Origin: Acheta domesticus
Lineage: Eukaryota > Arthropoda > Insecta > Orthoptera > Gryllidae
Reading direction: 5' to 3'
Assembly (NCBI GenBank): GCA_031308135.1
Contig: JAHLJT010000631.1
Coordinates: 266,338,948-266,402,947 of the forward strand
Length of the DNA stretch: 64,000 nucleotides
Shown here piece after piece: positions 21,237 through 31,964 of this stretch. Below the pieces are notes generated by a model. It searched no databases. It saw nothing but the letters and a program-made list of their open reading frames with translations, and had not been told where the DNA came from. The position numbers and the translations under genes were made by a program. The stretch's first letter is position 1. Every line of letters starts with the position of its first letter.

Positions 21237-22208
21237 AAGTGTCCGCCGCCGTCGCCGCCGTCGCCGCCGTCGCCGCCGTCGCCGCCGTCGCCGCCGTCGC
21301 CGCCGTCGCCGCCGTCGCCGCCGTCGCCGCCGTCGCCGCCGTCGCCGCCGTCGCCGCCGTCGCCGCCGTCGCCGCCGTCGCCGCCGTCGCCGCCGTCGCC
21401 GCCGTCGCCGCCGTCGCCGCCGTCGCCGCCGTCGCCGCCGTCGCCGCCGTCGCCGCCGTCGCCGCCGTCGCCGCCGTCGCCGCCGTCGCCGCCGTCGCCG
21501 CCGTCGCCGCCGTCGCCGCCGTCGCCGCCGTCGCCGCCGTCGCCGCCGTCGCCGCCGTCGCCGCCGTCCGCCGCCGCCGTCGCCGCCGTCGCCGTCGTCG
21601 CCGCCGTCGCCGCCGTCGCCGCCGTTGCCGTCGTCGCCGCCGTCTCCGCCGTCGCCGCCGTCGCCGCCGTCGCCGCCAGCCGCCGTTGTTGTCGCCGTCA
21701 CCGCCACCCCAGAAGATGAAGCCGAGACTGTTCTGCCAAGCCTCACCGCCGGTTTAGGCGCCGTTGCTGTCGCCATCTTCATGTTTCGTAGTTCTCTTTG
21801 AGTTTTCTCGAGTTTGGCTGATACTCGTAGGAACTCATTTCGAAGCCGCGATAACTCGCTTCGCACATTTCCATCACAGTTTCTGCAGTCCTCACAACGC
21901 CAGTTCGCACTTGGGGGAAAACCTCGTCTGGTCGTTACCGGACCTGGATTTGATTCCACTCCTCCTATTATCAGTAGCGCTGCAATTATAAAAATCATAA
22001 AAGCATCATGTGTTGAACCGCTAGTTGAATGCGTTGGACCAACACAGGAACACGCCACTCGCTGCGCCCAACGGCCGATGCGGGCCCGGTAGGCCTCCAG
22101 CTCGCAACCCATAATCTCACTACCTGCGTGCGGAGCCGCTAGAGAAACACGTCCGCTCGCAACCGTGTCCAGACTCAGACTCGAAATCATATGATAGGTA
22201 TACGGCAT
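21234..22208 (-). CDS. CR1-like ORF1 N-terminal part with 2A-like motif and coiled coil
   Basis: It starts at ATG (22208-22206). Residues 70-81 are hydrophobic (FMIFIIAALLII) and lead into GGVESNPGP (residues 82-90, bases 21965-21939), matching the 2A consensus D(V/I)ExNPGP except for Gly in place of Asp. Residues 104-111 hold three cysteines (CEDCRNC). Residues 115-145 have the charged heptad pattern of a coiled coil, which in ORF1 proteins drives trimerisation. From residue 179 the frame enters the 9-bp repeat, first as Gly-Gly-Asp and from about residue 214 as poly-Arg, ending at a stop just past the repeat. The poly-Arg tail is a frameshift product, not an ancestral domain. Confidence 0.8.
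   Translation of the reverse strand: MPYTYHMISSLSLDTVASGRVSLAAPHAGSEIMGCELEAYRARIGRWAQRVACSCVGPTHSTSGSTHDAFMIFIIAALLIIGGVESNPGPVTTRRGFPPSANWRCEDCRNCDGNVRSELSRLRNEFLRVSAKLEKTQRELRNMKMATATAPKPAVRLGRTVSASSSGVAVTATTTAAGGDGGDGGDGGDGGDDGNGGDGGDGGDDGDGGDGGGGRRRRRRRRRRRRRRRRRRRRRRRRRRRRRRRRRRRRRRRRRRRRRRRRRRRRRRRRRRRRRRRRRRRRRRRRRRRRRRRRRRRRRRRRRRRRRRRRRRRRRRRRRRRRTL
21238..21690. repeat. 9-bp GCCGCCGTC minisatellite inside ORF1
   Basis: About 36 uninterrupted identical copies run from 21242 to 21567, then imperfect copies continue to about 21690. At 21567-21577 the spacing is 13 bp instead of 9, which shifts the reading phase. Because the unit is nine bases, copy-number change itself keeps the frame. 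Confidence 0.97.
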
Positions 22209-22236
22209 ATTTCATCATATGATAGGTATACGGCAG
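22187..22236. repeat. Short tandem duplication at the ORF1 start
   Basis: TCATATGATAGGTATACGGC occurs twice (about 22188 and 22213), separated by a few bases. The first copy contains the ORF1 start codon on the minus strand. Confidence 0.8.
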
Positions 22237-23370
22237 GAGTTTACTGTAATTAGTGAAAATGCTTTCTCGGTTGAGGTCTGTCGTTGTTATCCTGAGCGCC
22301 TGAATTGTGCCTCTCGGTCGAGTCAAAATAGATCTTTAGCTTTCCATTGCATTCATCTCAGTTTCTATAGCTGTATGACGGGAGAAAAGCTCAACCAGCC
22401 CAAATTTGCTTGATACGGGGAGATTAATTCGTCTTGGTCGCCACGGCTCTGCATTTACCCGCGACGTGGACAAAAAATTAAAAACAGTCCAAGACTTGGG
22501 GACACCTCTGCAAAAAGTCGAATTCATTCCATTCTAAAAAGACAAAAACAACTAATATAATGTAATACAATATAATATAGTGTAATATAACATATTATAT
22601 TAATTTAGCACAGGGAATGACTTGTGAAATATATGCATGACGAACAAATGTTTCACAAAAATCATATTTAATTCATTAGCGATGTACATTGCAAAATAAT
22701 GAAGAAACAAGCGTGTAAATTCGTGCTGCAACAAGCACTAGAAAGATAAAAATCACATTGAATCAGAATGAAATAATTTGATTTCCGGGAACACGGCTTA
22801 ACAGTCCTATAACCTTCACATCCCGAGCCAAGTGGCAAGGGCTTCCCGTTCAACCCCCACCCCGTTCCCTGCGCAGCAGCCCCCCAGCGGCCACGCGCCT
22901 CGTTAGGCGCGGCGGAGTCAGCCGCGCTGCCTCCCCCCCCCCGCACCGAAGGCACTGGAGTGGGGGGAGGGGGCCCTCGGGAGATGTCGCACGCTGTCGC
23001 CGCGATGGGCACGGCGCTTCCGGTCCCGTTGCTCATCGATCAGAGTGCGAGCGGCCACTCGCCGGAAGTGATTTCGGACGAGGCAGTCCACTGACCGTGA
23101 GAATGGGAGGATGGGGGAGTCGGCTGAGTTGGGGATGATGGCATTGTTGACATGACCTCCATGGTAAAGTTAGTCATGTATAGAGAGAGGATTTTTATTC
23201 TTTCTAAAGATTCTTGAAATCTGCTTTTAAAAATTCGCATTTACGACCTAAATCTTCTTAAATGTTCACTTTAATACGCAATTAAAATTAACAATATTTC
23301 ATTACCTGTATAAACGTTTTTTTGAAACAAGTTAGGAGGAGCATGCTTGGAATGAAAAGTTATAGTTAAT
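22237..23370. other. Intergenic DNA with a CpG-rich patch
   Basis: May include the 5' untranslated part of the CR1-like element (to about 22500). An AT-rich TATAATG-type tract lies at about 22551-22605. A GC-rich patch at 22830-23110 has open minus-strand frames without recognisable domains or clear splice signals, so I make no gene call. Confidence 0.5.
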
Positions 23371-23385
23371 GAATAGTTATATATA

Positions 23386-23550
<165 letters not shown>

Positions 23551-24690
23551 TTCACACAGATGGAGAAATAATTGAAGTAAATATTCTCTTCCTATGCCTC
23601 GTTGCATTTATTCTGCTTGGTTTAAAAAATAAGATATCAAGAACTTTCTATTGCACATTGCGCAAGTATTTTATCATCTATAGAACAGAAGAAAAAAAAA
23701 CAAACGCAAACTTGACAGGCTCCAATTAGTGAACGCTCACAAAAAAAAAGATTTTTTGAAAAGATGAAACGAGTTATATATAAGTCTCTATTTTAACAAA
23801 ATATGCAAAATATGTGCTTATAATTACAAGAATATGCAACAACAGGAAAAAGCAGCCAAATATGCACAAATATGCACAGACATATTACTGTGTATAGCAT
23901 TCAATTCTAACCAAATGTCAAGAAATTTCACTTAGCTATGCCCTGAAGCATCGGACAAAAATTTGCAAAATCATAGAAATCCGCTCCCTAGTGTTGTATA
24001 TGTTAGTAGTAGATGAAATGTTTTTCCTAACAATGAAATATTTAAACAGGCAACTTCTTTTCAATAACAGCCTCGTCTGGATGATATTTAAAATTATTGT
24101 ACACTGTAGAATCAGAAAGTACATTCTATTGCACATTTCTTCTCTGTAACAGTTACAAAAATCTTAATATTGTTGAACATTTTAATATGTGGTTTTAAAT
24201 ATAATGATTTTAGTAAAATGAAATATGTTTTGTATTTTCCTATAGACATTTACACCCGACAGAAAACCAAATTAAATGTTAATGTTTCTTTATTTTTATG
24301 ATAAACTACATTAAAAGAAACATCTTTACAAGAACTTATATTGAAAAAATCAAACTATATCGAGAAGAGGCTAAATAAGTTAATTAAAGGAAGTGTAATT
24401 ACGTGATTGGTGAGTAGAAATATATTTGAACTCTTTTGCAAGCGTTGCAAGTTACATAATCTGGAATAGCGGTTCGTGAAACGGTTCTTATTTCGGTTTT
24501 CATTTTTTTTATTTTTATTATTTCATTGTATCCTTCTTCGCGAATGGGTTACTTAGGACCATGCGGAAAAAAGTTTTTGGTCTTCTTGATAGCCCAGTAA
24601 AGTCTCTTACGCTACGAATGGTCTGCTTTCGTTGCTCAGATCATATATTTTGTTTGACTTTCTTTTCCACCTCGAAGCTCTGCGATATTG
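23551..24690. other. AT-rich intergenic DNA
   Basis: AT-rich with A/T runs. The last part may be 3' sequence of the RTE fragment. No gene was recognised. Confidence 0.5.
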
Positions 24691-24699
24691 TAATTTTTC

Positions 24700-25560
24700 T
24701 AATTATATGGCTTTTTTTGAAATTTGGAGATCCCAGTTCTCTAAGGATTCTCTCTTTTCTGTTTGTACCAATTCTCTTCCAACTCCCTCTTTTCTGTTTG
24801 TGCCATTTGGTCTGGTGGCATTACTTTTTAAGAAGATACAGATCTGGTTTGTTAACCTGCTAGCATTCATTCTTTCTATATGTCCCATAAAATGGATTCT
24901 TCGTAATCGCATTGATTTTGTGATTTTAGAGAGATATTTATAGATTTCCTCATTTGGTTTCAGATAATTTATATCATAATTCTAGGGCCAAGAATTTTTC
25001 TCATAATTTGGCATTCTTTAACTTCTAACTGATGTTTTGAAGGTGAAGAGTTTCTGATGTTTCCGATTTGGTTACTATCGAATGGCGAATTGGCGAATTT
25101 TGGGCGTAATGGCGAATTTTGCAGTTCTATGACAAGCATTTTTTGTTATGTATATTTTTTGTTAATTGAAATGTTCTCTCCATTCTTTGAATTCTTGTTT
25201 TTATGGATTTCGTTTCATTACAATTTTCAGTCATCCATTATCCTAGGTATTTGAATTCTTTAACGCAGAATACTTCGTTATTTTCAATTTTATGTTCTCG
25301 TGGGGCTGTTTTAATATCTATTACAAATTTTGTTTTTCGAATGAAATTTGCAGGACAATTTTTGTCGCTTGTTCACGTAACATTTCAAATTAAATCTGTG
25401 CATTTGCAATATTTTTTGCAATTACTGCCATGTCATCTGCAAAGGCTAAACAATCCAAAATCACCCCTTTGAAATTTGGTCCTAGTCGATGTATTGGTTC
25501 CTCTGCCTTTCTCCATTCTCGAACAACTTTTTCCAAGGTGCAGTTGAACAGTAAAGTTGC
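24700..25560 (-). pseudogene. 5'-truncated, decayed RTE-like retrotransposon fragment
   Basis: On the minus strand a run LEKVVREWR...GVILDCLAFADDMAVI (about 25555-25410) carries the FADD reverse-transcriptase active site. It is followed by QISFEK, a KEFKYLG block near 25250, and at 24912-24703 RRIHFMGHIERMNASRLTNQI, the carboxyl motif typical of RTE-type endonuclease-reverse transcriptases in arthropods. Several stops and frameshifts interrupt it. Similarity stops at about 25560, where an inverted-repeat element begins, so this is the 3' third of an element. Confidence 0.8.
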
Positions 25561-25584
25561 AACAATATCAAGCAGAGCACGATT

Positions 25585-25696
25585 ATTCGACTAGCGACGA
25601 TCGATCGACTAGCGGTCATCTAGCGACGATCATCTAGCGGTACAACCGAGAATGGCGCGAAATGCCGTGACATATTTCATTGTGAAGACGGACCTT
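25585..25696. mobile_element. Partial copy of the MITE seen at 52.1 kb
   Basis: CATCTAGCGGTACAACCGAG followed by AATGGCGCGAAATGCCGTGA parallels the right arm of the element at 52121-52339 (CATCTAGCAGCATAACCAAG, GAGCGAAATGCTGTGA). The left side is a local duplication of CGACTAGCGACGATC-like words and not a full arm. It abuts the truncated RTE fragment. Confidence 0.55.
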
Positions 25697-25911
25697 AATG
25701 CGCCATGTTATACAAACCGAAGTATAGTAGTGTTTTGGAAGAGAGCGCCCCCAACTCTCTCACCATTTCTCCTTTCTAGATCGCCAGGGATCCTACCTAT
25801 CAATGACCTTCAGAGGTAGCCGCAGCACTTGTCAGCTAGTTCCTCGGCTATTGCCTAGACGCCGTCGTAAACCTTAGCCCTAATGATGGTTAATAGTACG
25901 ATAGGTTAGAA

Positions 25912-26061
25912 ACCGTCCATAAATTACCTAACGCAAATTTCTATTATTTGCAATACCCCCTCTCACCCTTGTAACGCACTCCCCTATCTCCATGTAACGC
26001 TGTGTAACGCTGCCTCAGACCCCCTCCCTTCCCCTTTAGCGTGACGTAATGTATGGATGAC
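25912..26061. mobile_element. Inverted-repeat element of a common arthropod type
   Basis: The left arm ACCGTCCATAAATTACCTAA (25912) and right arm GCGTGACGTAATGTATGGATGA (about 26039-26060, read inverted) are imperfect reverse complements around a C-rich centre with repeated TGTAACGC words. I recognise the CCATAAATTACGTCACGC-like end as widely dispersed in insect genomes, but I cannot name the parent element. Confidence 0.5.
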
Positions 26062-26900
26062 CCCTTAGGGCCTGACTGATGGAGCATTTCGGGGGAATGC
26101 ATGTTGGGATAGATAGAATGCGTGCAGTGTGACGGTTACGCCACTAGCCATCCAAATAAAAACATATTTAATAAAAATAAATATGAGGAATGATACATGC
26201 TTTAAAGCTAAATAGGAAATTTGCAAAAACACATAGCAATTTGCAAAACTATTATGCTTATTTAGAATATATGCAAATTATATATTCTGTTTAAATTATT
26301 TGGAAATATACGTAGTATGTTTATCGCATATCCCAAGTGAGAGTAATTTCTTACTACATGAAGAAAATAAGCATTCGGAATGAAATGCGATCCTTTGTAA
26401 TGACGCAATGGACTGGATACGTTTGCGAAGAATTCTTCAAGAAATCGAGAACTTTGCAATATGTGACAAAGACTATGGAATTACGTGCTTGATAATCGAT
26501 GAGAATGAATTGGATTCGAGTGTGGTGCACATATGCTGGTCAAACTCAGGAGAAAGAAGGGATTGGGGCAAGACCAATTACGAGAGATTATAAGGAAGAG
26601 AAAACATGATAACATGCTCTCGGAGAAAGCACAGAGAGATAGAAGTGGAAACTCTCTCGGAGAAACACACGTGAACAGACGCGAAAGAACAACATCGTCA
26701 TACGGCTCGGGAAGCCAAATGTGTCTCCGGGCGTAATTTAAAAAGTTCCAGAAAAGAAAAAAACCCGAGTAGAGAGATGAAAGAACTCGAGAAGAGAAGA
26801 GGGGGTGCTACACTGTTGCACCGCCTCCCCGTCAGATTGGCTCGCAAAGCCACACGCGCAAGAGCGCAGTTGAATTTACAGAAAGAACAATAGCGGGATG
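26062..26900. other. Intergenic sequence, no gene recognised
   Basis: AT-rich to 26400, then mixed. Short frames at 26408-26593 and 26533-26736 have no recognisable features. Confidence 0.45.
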
Positions 26901-27545
26901 TGTCGGGACAACACAGACAATATGACGAAATTACCGGTCACTTCTACCCAAGCAGGTGCGAGACCGCCCTCTGCCCCTCGCAAAGGGTGGCAGATCCCAG
27001 TAGGTGACGAGACAGACACACACTGTTGTTGAGGGCTTCACGAAAAGGAAGATCATAAAAAAAAAGAGGTCACCTCTGTTATGTTCAGAAAAACAGGCCG
27101 ACTTCGTCAAACAGGTTTTTATTTCACAGTCACAGTTTTTCATACAACAAATGTGCCAATCCGGTAACCCAAAAGAAAATACCGTTACACAAGCCAAGTT
27201 ACCGTTTAATCCACGAGATGTCCCTAATACATGCACAGTCGACAAAGTTACCGTAAAACAGAATACCAAGTTACTCGCCGGGTCGTATACACAATCACAA
27301 TTACACAGTCTTAACACGGGCACTTCCACGATCTCTTGAACTGCCTCGGCGGTGGCGGCGCCGGCTTATAAAGTCCCCGGCGCCGCAGACTCGCTCCCGG
27401 GGTGAAGGCTCGCCGAACGTCTGCTGGCTGCCCATTTGCCAGCTTCTTCCCTGGTCCGTTGCCCTCTCTAGCCGCCTTGCCCGCTGTCGAGCGCTGCCCG
27501 GTTGGCGCGCTTTTGAATGGGGTGTTTACAACCGCAACAACCTCC
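26901..27545 (-). promoter_or_regulatory. LTR-like segment with TATA box and poly-A signal
   Basis: On the minus strand a TTTATAAG box (about 27374-27366) is followed about 250 bp downstream by AAATAAAA (about 27121-27114), and the region ends in TTGTCCCGACA at 26901. This spacing is like U3-R-U5 of an LTR. The 5' end (TGTAAACACC near 27534 or a neighbour) and a target duplication could not be fixed, so the call is tentative. The TATA box lies in the loop of a perfect 10-bp inverted repeat. Confidence 0.35.
27355..27386. promoter_or_regulatory. TATA box inside a perfect 10-bp inverted repeat
   Basis: GCGGCGCCGG (27355-27364) and CCGGCGCCGC (27377-27386) are exact reverse complements. Between them lies CTTATAAAGTCC, readable as a TATA box in both directions. 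On GC-rich arms this could extrude as a hairpin. Confidence 0.6.
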
Positions 27546-28532
27546 ATCCTGCAATATGGCGCCTATCACCGACCAGACCTGTATCACCTTTCTATGCAGA
27601 AGAAAACAACAGTATACTCAGCTTTAAAGACACTTCAAGATCACGAGCTGAATGGAGAAGGGAACACTCATTCAATTGAGAGCTCCGTTATGACTGACGG
27701 CGTTTTAGTATTGGAGTCCCCCATTAGATGACTGTCTTTCTCTCCTTCCAGCCCGTGACCTTGAAGGGCCACTACGTTTAAATTGGAATAGAGTACACGA
27801 TGTCCATGTCATAGTTGATCCCTGCCTATTGCGCGTTGAATTGCTCTTGCAGATAACTTCAAACATTAACTTCTCCAAAAGTCGAGGTAAGTGGATTCTC
27901 ATTTCACAAGCCAACGATTTCTAGTAAAAAACCCTCGCCATTTGAAGGACTTCAAAATGAACACGATTCTCCCGATTCAATAGAATATTAATTTTCATAT
28001 TGATTCTGCGAATACGTTTTTCCGAAACACCCGTAGCAGCAGCCACTCCCTTAAGAACTGCTTTGACATTTTTAACATCATTTGCTTCACTATTCATAAA
28101 TTGATATACTTTGGCAACGACTTTACACGTCTGACTGTGAAGGATTTCCTAATGGAACTTGCTCTCAACCGGATGCATTGCAATAATCACAAACAGAACT
28201 TCATGAATCACGTACAAATGCTTCATTCTAGTGGGAAACGCAACTGAAAGCTTGTACCTCGCAGATACGAAAATTCAGGGCCAATGTTTACACAACTTGA
28301 GTAGAGCTGTCAACATGTGCTGGGAAGGGACGCTCCCCCCCAACCGATAAGTTTGAGGAATGGACTCTTCCGGCAGCTATAAGTTCTAGATATTCAGCGG
28401 CAACGCTAAAATAGTATTACTGTATGTAACTGGTCATTCGATCAGCTATTCAACGTTCAATCCTAATATGTTTAATTTATATTTCGTGTATTGATGAATA
28501 TTTCGCAAGGTTAAAATGTTATTTGAAATAAT
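27546..28532. other. Intergenic sequence, no gene recognised
   Basis: Mixed composition, no domain, repeat boundary or RNA gene recognised. Confidence 0.45.
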
Positions 28533-28536
28533 ATAG

Positions 28537-29929
28537 TGTCACGCACCGCACGCGGTCCCCGGCGGCGTGGGAGCGCCGGAAATCCGTGAGGGCGGCCCGG
28601 GCCTAGCTCAGTCGGTCAATTTTGTTACCTTTCTGAAAATAGGCGGTGATGGAAGGAACTGCAAGGTGCAAAACAATGACAATAACAATTTGGGTGACTG
28701 GTAAACACAATAGAAGGTTTATTTCCGCCTAATGATAGGCCGGAGAAGTTACACGAGGAATTTTAGAAGAAATGCCTTACCTAGTGAGCTCTGATTAGGA
28801 ACAAAAGAAACTTAAATCTAAGAGAAAAGCAAAAATAAATTCACAATGCAATTATTCTACTGATTACACAAAGGAAACGATCATTCGCCCTCTGAACTGG
28901 CGATTACGTGCCTCAGCGTGGCACCGCAACTCACAAAAAAAAGTCTTTGTACGGTCGTTGACCAAATACAATGCCTGATGATGATGATGGTGCTGAACAG
29001 GCTTCAAATGGCACCGGTGGCAGCTGGTCGCGGCGGCGGAGGCGTGTCGGCCTCTCAAAGCCGAAGGGGCGCTCGTCGGCACAGCAGCGGCGTGGTGGGC
29101 TGCGGCGGCGGCAGTTTCGTTGGCCCGAATCACGAGCAATCGCGTATCTCACGCACAAAGTCACACGGCGCGATCTGAGAGTTCCAATAAGTTCTATGCG
29201 AGCACAAATCTCGGAGAGTATCGGTCTAATTGCCAGCGGTGGCAGAGTTCAAAAATTGATACTCGGAAAGAATTTCTCCCGGCTATCGAGATTAAGCAAG
29301 GCAGAATTGGATTGCACGGGGCAATCTCAAATCGCTCCCCGGAGCACGCGATGCCCGAGGTACCTCGACCTCTCTCCTCAGCTCTCGCCACCCAAGTCTC
29401 TCGTACCCTCACTTTGTGTGTTTTTCCACTCTTTCCCCCCCCAAATTTTCGCAGATATTTCGAAATCACCCCTTCCCCACAATTCTACCCCTGATTGGTT
29501 GAGTGTGACGGCGTCTTAACTTTTTTTTTAGCCAACCAGCTCCGGCGATTCTGGGAATTTTCCTTACTCTGTCTCATTCCAAAAGCCCTCTTTGTTTATC
29601 GAAGAAAGTAGGTCAAGAAGGGTGTGAGACATGATCGTTGTACCCCCGAAGGTTGCAGTGAATTACAGCTTTGAGCTTCCCAGCGCGGGTGACAGCCAAA
29701 AAACCGTGACGGGCACGCGCCGCGAATCTATTCAAATAGTTCTGGGGAGTCCAAGGTCCCGAACAAAAGGTCTCCCTCGCCCACTGGTGCCATAAACATT
29801 CGGGGGGTGCGCGTGTCGCGCGCTCGCGGGCGGGCAGCGTGGTGCGGTAGGTTCTCTCTACGCACTAGCCTTCTGCATCGGCATATTATTTATGAAATTA
29901 ATTTGCAGTAGAACTAGCGTACCGCTACA
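28537..29929 (-). mobile_element. Probable solo LTR of a Gypsy-type element
   Basis: The segment begins TGTCACGCACC and ends GTACCGCTACA on the plus strand, so it has TGT...ACA ends in both orientations. A 4-bp direct repeat ATAG flanks it (28533-28536 and 29930-29933), as expected for Ty3/Gypsy integration. On the minus strand AATAAA at 28723-28718 lies about 185 bp before the end, a usual R/U5 size. No internal gag or pol is present, so it would be the product of LTR-LTR recombination. At 1393 bp it is long for an LTR, and open frames within it (28864-29519) show no known domain. Confidence 0.55.
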
Positions 29930-29933
29930 ATAG

Positions 29934-30364
29934 ACTATTCCAATCACCTTACCTTCTAAACACCCAAAATCTGCACTGAAATATGCACCACCACTTCAAC
30001 GTCCTGTAAATATCCAGTTCTACTCTTCTTCCCTTTATATTGACTTGGGAAGAAATTTAATTTTCGTTTTTCCTGATATGAACAATTCCTAGATTGTTTA
30101 TTTACTTAAAATTTTGTTTACCAGAAACGTGTACCTGTCAATTAATTATACTGGTCGACAAAATTTAACTTTTTCTCTGTTAAATGGAATATAATGACTG
30201 TTTCATATGGCAAATGGTGCTCTGATTTCAAATTTGTAGACCATTTATCTACTACAACGGCTACGGTTTATTTGTAATAAGCAATTAAAAATTACTGTTG
30301 TTCAGTCATTGTTTTTTTTACTTTACTTATAATAGTTTCAATCAAAATGTAATTTTGAACAATT
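29934..30364. other. AT-rich intergenic DNA
   Basis: No recognisable feature. Confidence 0.5.
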
Positions 30365-31960
30365 GTTTACAACATTCCGTTTGAGTATATCCTTTTTCGT
30401 GTCCAACGTAAGTCTGCAAACATATTTTAATTCCTTTTTCCCTTATAAAATATTTCCATAGCTGCAATGTCTTTGTGGGATCACTCACCGTTTTTGCCGC
30501 TCACCGGTAATTTCAGGAAAGAAGTCTAAGTGTGAACACAGAAAATGCATATTAAGGAACATGTTACATCCCAGAACTTTATAATAGTGAAGGAGTTCCC
30601 AAACTACTCTTTCGTAGGTCGCAACTTTTCTGCTACCAAGGAATTTCATTACAATCTTTTGAAGTGGCATTGATGCAGCCTTTTCAACACTAAACAAACT
30701 TTTCTCAAAGTCATTATTCCTCATAAGCTCCTTCATTTGTGATCCTACAAATATACTCTTATTTCTCCTCACTAATGCTCGGGAATTTGTTATTTAAGTT
30801 CGGGAAACCTGGTCCACTTTTGTCCATCGCCACAAATTTGTTTATCAGTTCGAGTTTGGTGCGAGGAAGGAAAATATACGTTTGCAGCATTACAAGGGGT
30901 TACAAAGTTACATTACTGTGACAGTAATCAGATGTTGGTAAGGCCTGTGCTTCTTCACAAAATGATTTTTTTTCGATTTCTGCTAACCTCTTTGCATATG
31001 AAACACCAAAATTTAGAATATCCGTGTTGGAGACCTAATAAAAGTGTGATAACTTTCAAGTTGCCATACACATTCCATGAATGCTACTGATATATCTTCG
31101 ATAAGAGTTTTATGACATCATTCGTCTCTTTTATATGGGCCGCATAGGCAGGAAGAATAGCTAGTTTCTCATTTCCGTTACGAATAGGCCCAGCTTTTAA
31201 ACTACGTTAAGAGGAATGTATAATCAATCTTCATTTCTTAGGATAATGCTGATCTCTCAAAGTACTCAGTAATGCATCACCATCAGTATCATTCGTATAA
31301 GATTACCTTCTTGTGAAAACAGGCATGAGATTTTGCTTCCGTCGGCAATGCACAATACAGTTCCCTTCTGAAGTAGTTTCCAACCCTTTAATCTAGACGC
31401 CAACAATTCTATGTGATTCTTCGAACAGTGTAAATCACGAACTAGATTTTCGGAATCTGACTGATTGATTCTAGATATTCCACCAAACTCTTGGTCTTCA
31501 ATGTCGTTCTTTTCGGTACTTACATTTTAATCTTCGTCGCCAGAGTTTTCAGAATGTAAACTTCAGTTGTCCGGTGGCATTAGGATTGGAAGGTCGTGGC
31601 TGTGAGAAACAGGCCTGACGGCTGAAAGAAGGTTGCGATATTGAATGTTCTTCTTGGTTTTGCTTCTGATTCCAGCAACTTTCATAATGCAAAAATAACA
31701 GCCTATGGGATTTTCCTTTGGTTCTCTCCACGCTGTGGGAATTGCAAATGGCATACGTTGCAAATTTCCTTCAAGCCAATCGCCAAGTAATGTTACATAA
31801 GATGCACATAAAATATGAGGGACCCATGACTTGTCCTGATCACCGATTTAACCCCCGACAAATGAGTTCTATACCTTTCTTCTTAAGGGAGTAATATTCC
31901 TCCTTCGACTTTGCAAAGTTCGCCACACACATAACTGAAATTGTTTGGACGGTTTACTCA
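30365..31960 (-). pseudogene. Decayed intronless copy of a multicopy arthropod gene family
   Basis: Blocks of an uncharacterised protein family that is present in many copies in insect and other arthropod genomes occur in the right order on the minus strand: DQDKSWVPH (31841), MPFAIPTAWREP and CYFC (about 31755-31690), LVRDLHCSKNHIELLASRLK (about 31450-31390), LAILPAYAAHIKE (about 31170), FVAMDKSGPGF (about 30840), FVGSQMKELM (30752), LGCNMFLNMHFLCSHLDFFP (about 30560), then HKDIAAMEIFYKG (about 30465). Stops and frameshifts separate them, for instance a TAA after the NNKFPSISEEK stretch. The family has no assigned biochemical function that I know of. Its copy number suggests a mobile element or repeatedly retrocopied gene. 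Confidence 0.75.
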
Positions 31961-31964
31961 CTGC

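Larger units (their letters stand above)
17046..22210 (-). mobile_element. Nearly complete CR1-type non-LTR retrotransposon
   Basis: On the minus strand the order is: ORF1 N-terminus (2A-like motif, short Cys cluster, coiled coil), 9-bp coding minisatellite, SGNH esterase, endonuclease, reverse transcriptase, a short C-terminal frame, an A-rich 3' region containing CACTT repeats (about 17570-17705 on the plus strand), and a terminal run of TATC units (17046-17070, GATA on the plus strand). An ORF1 esterase plus an apurinic-type endonuclease and a short terminal tandem repeat instead of poly-A are features of the CR1/L2 group. Defects are few: a phase change inside the minisatellite, one UGA between ORF1 and ORF2, and one frameshift near 18028. 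The 5' end beyond 22210 is not defined. Confidence 0.9.

Noticed and set aside
21239..21757. Plus-strand poly-(Ala-Ala-Val) frame of 172 residues
   Set aside because: Reads the 9-bp repeat in reverse; not a gene.
22668..23240. Possible exon pair on the minus strand in the CpG-rich patch
   Set aside because: Frames are low-complexity and no convincing acceptor or donor delimits them.
28604..28615. tRNA gene (perfect A-box TAGCTCAGTCGG on the plus strand)
   Set aside because: No B-box at the required distance and no cloverleaf; it lies inside the putative solo LTR.
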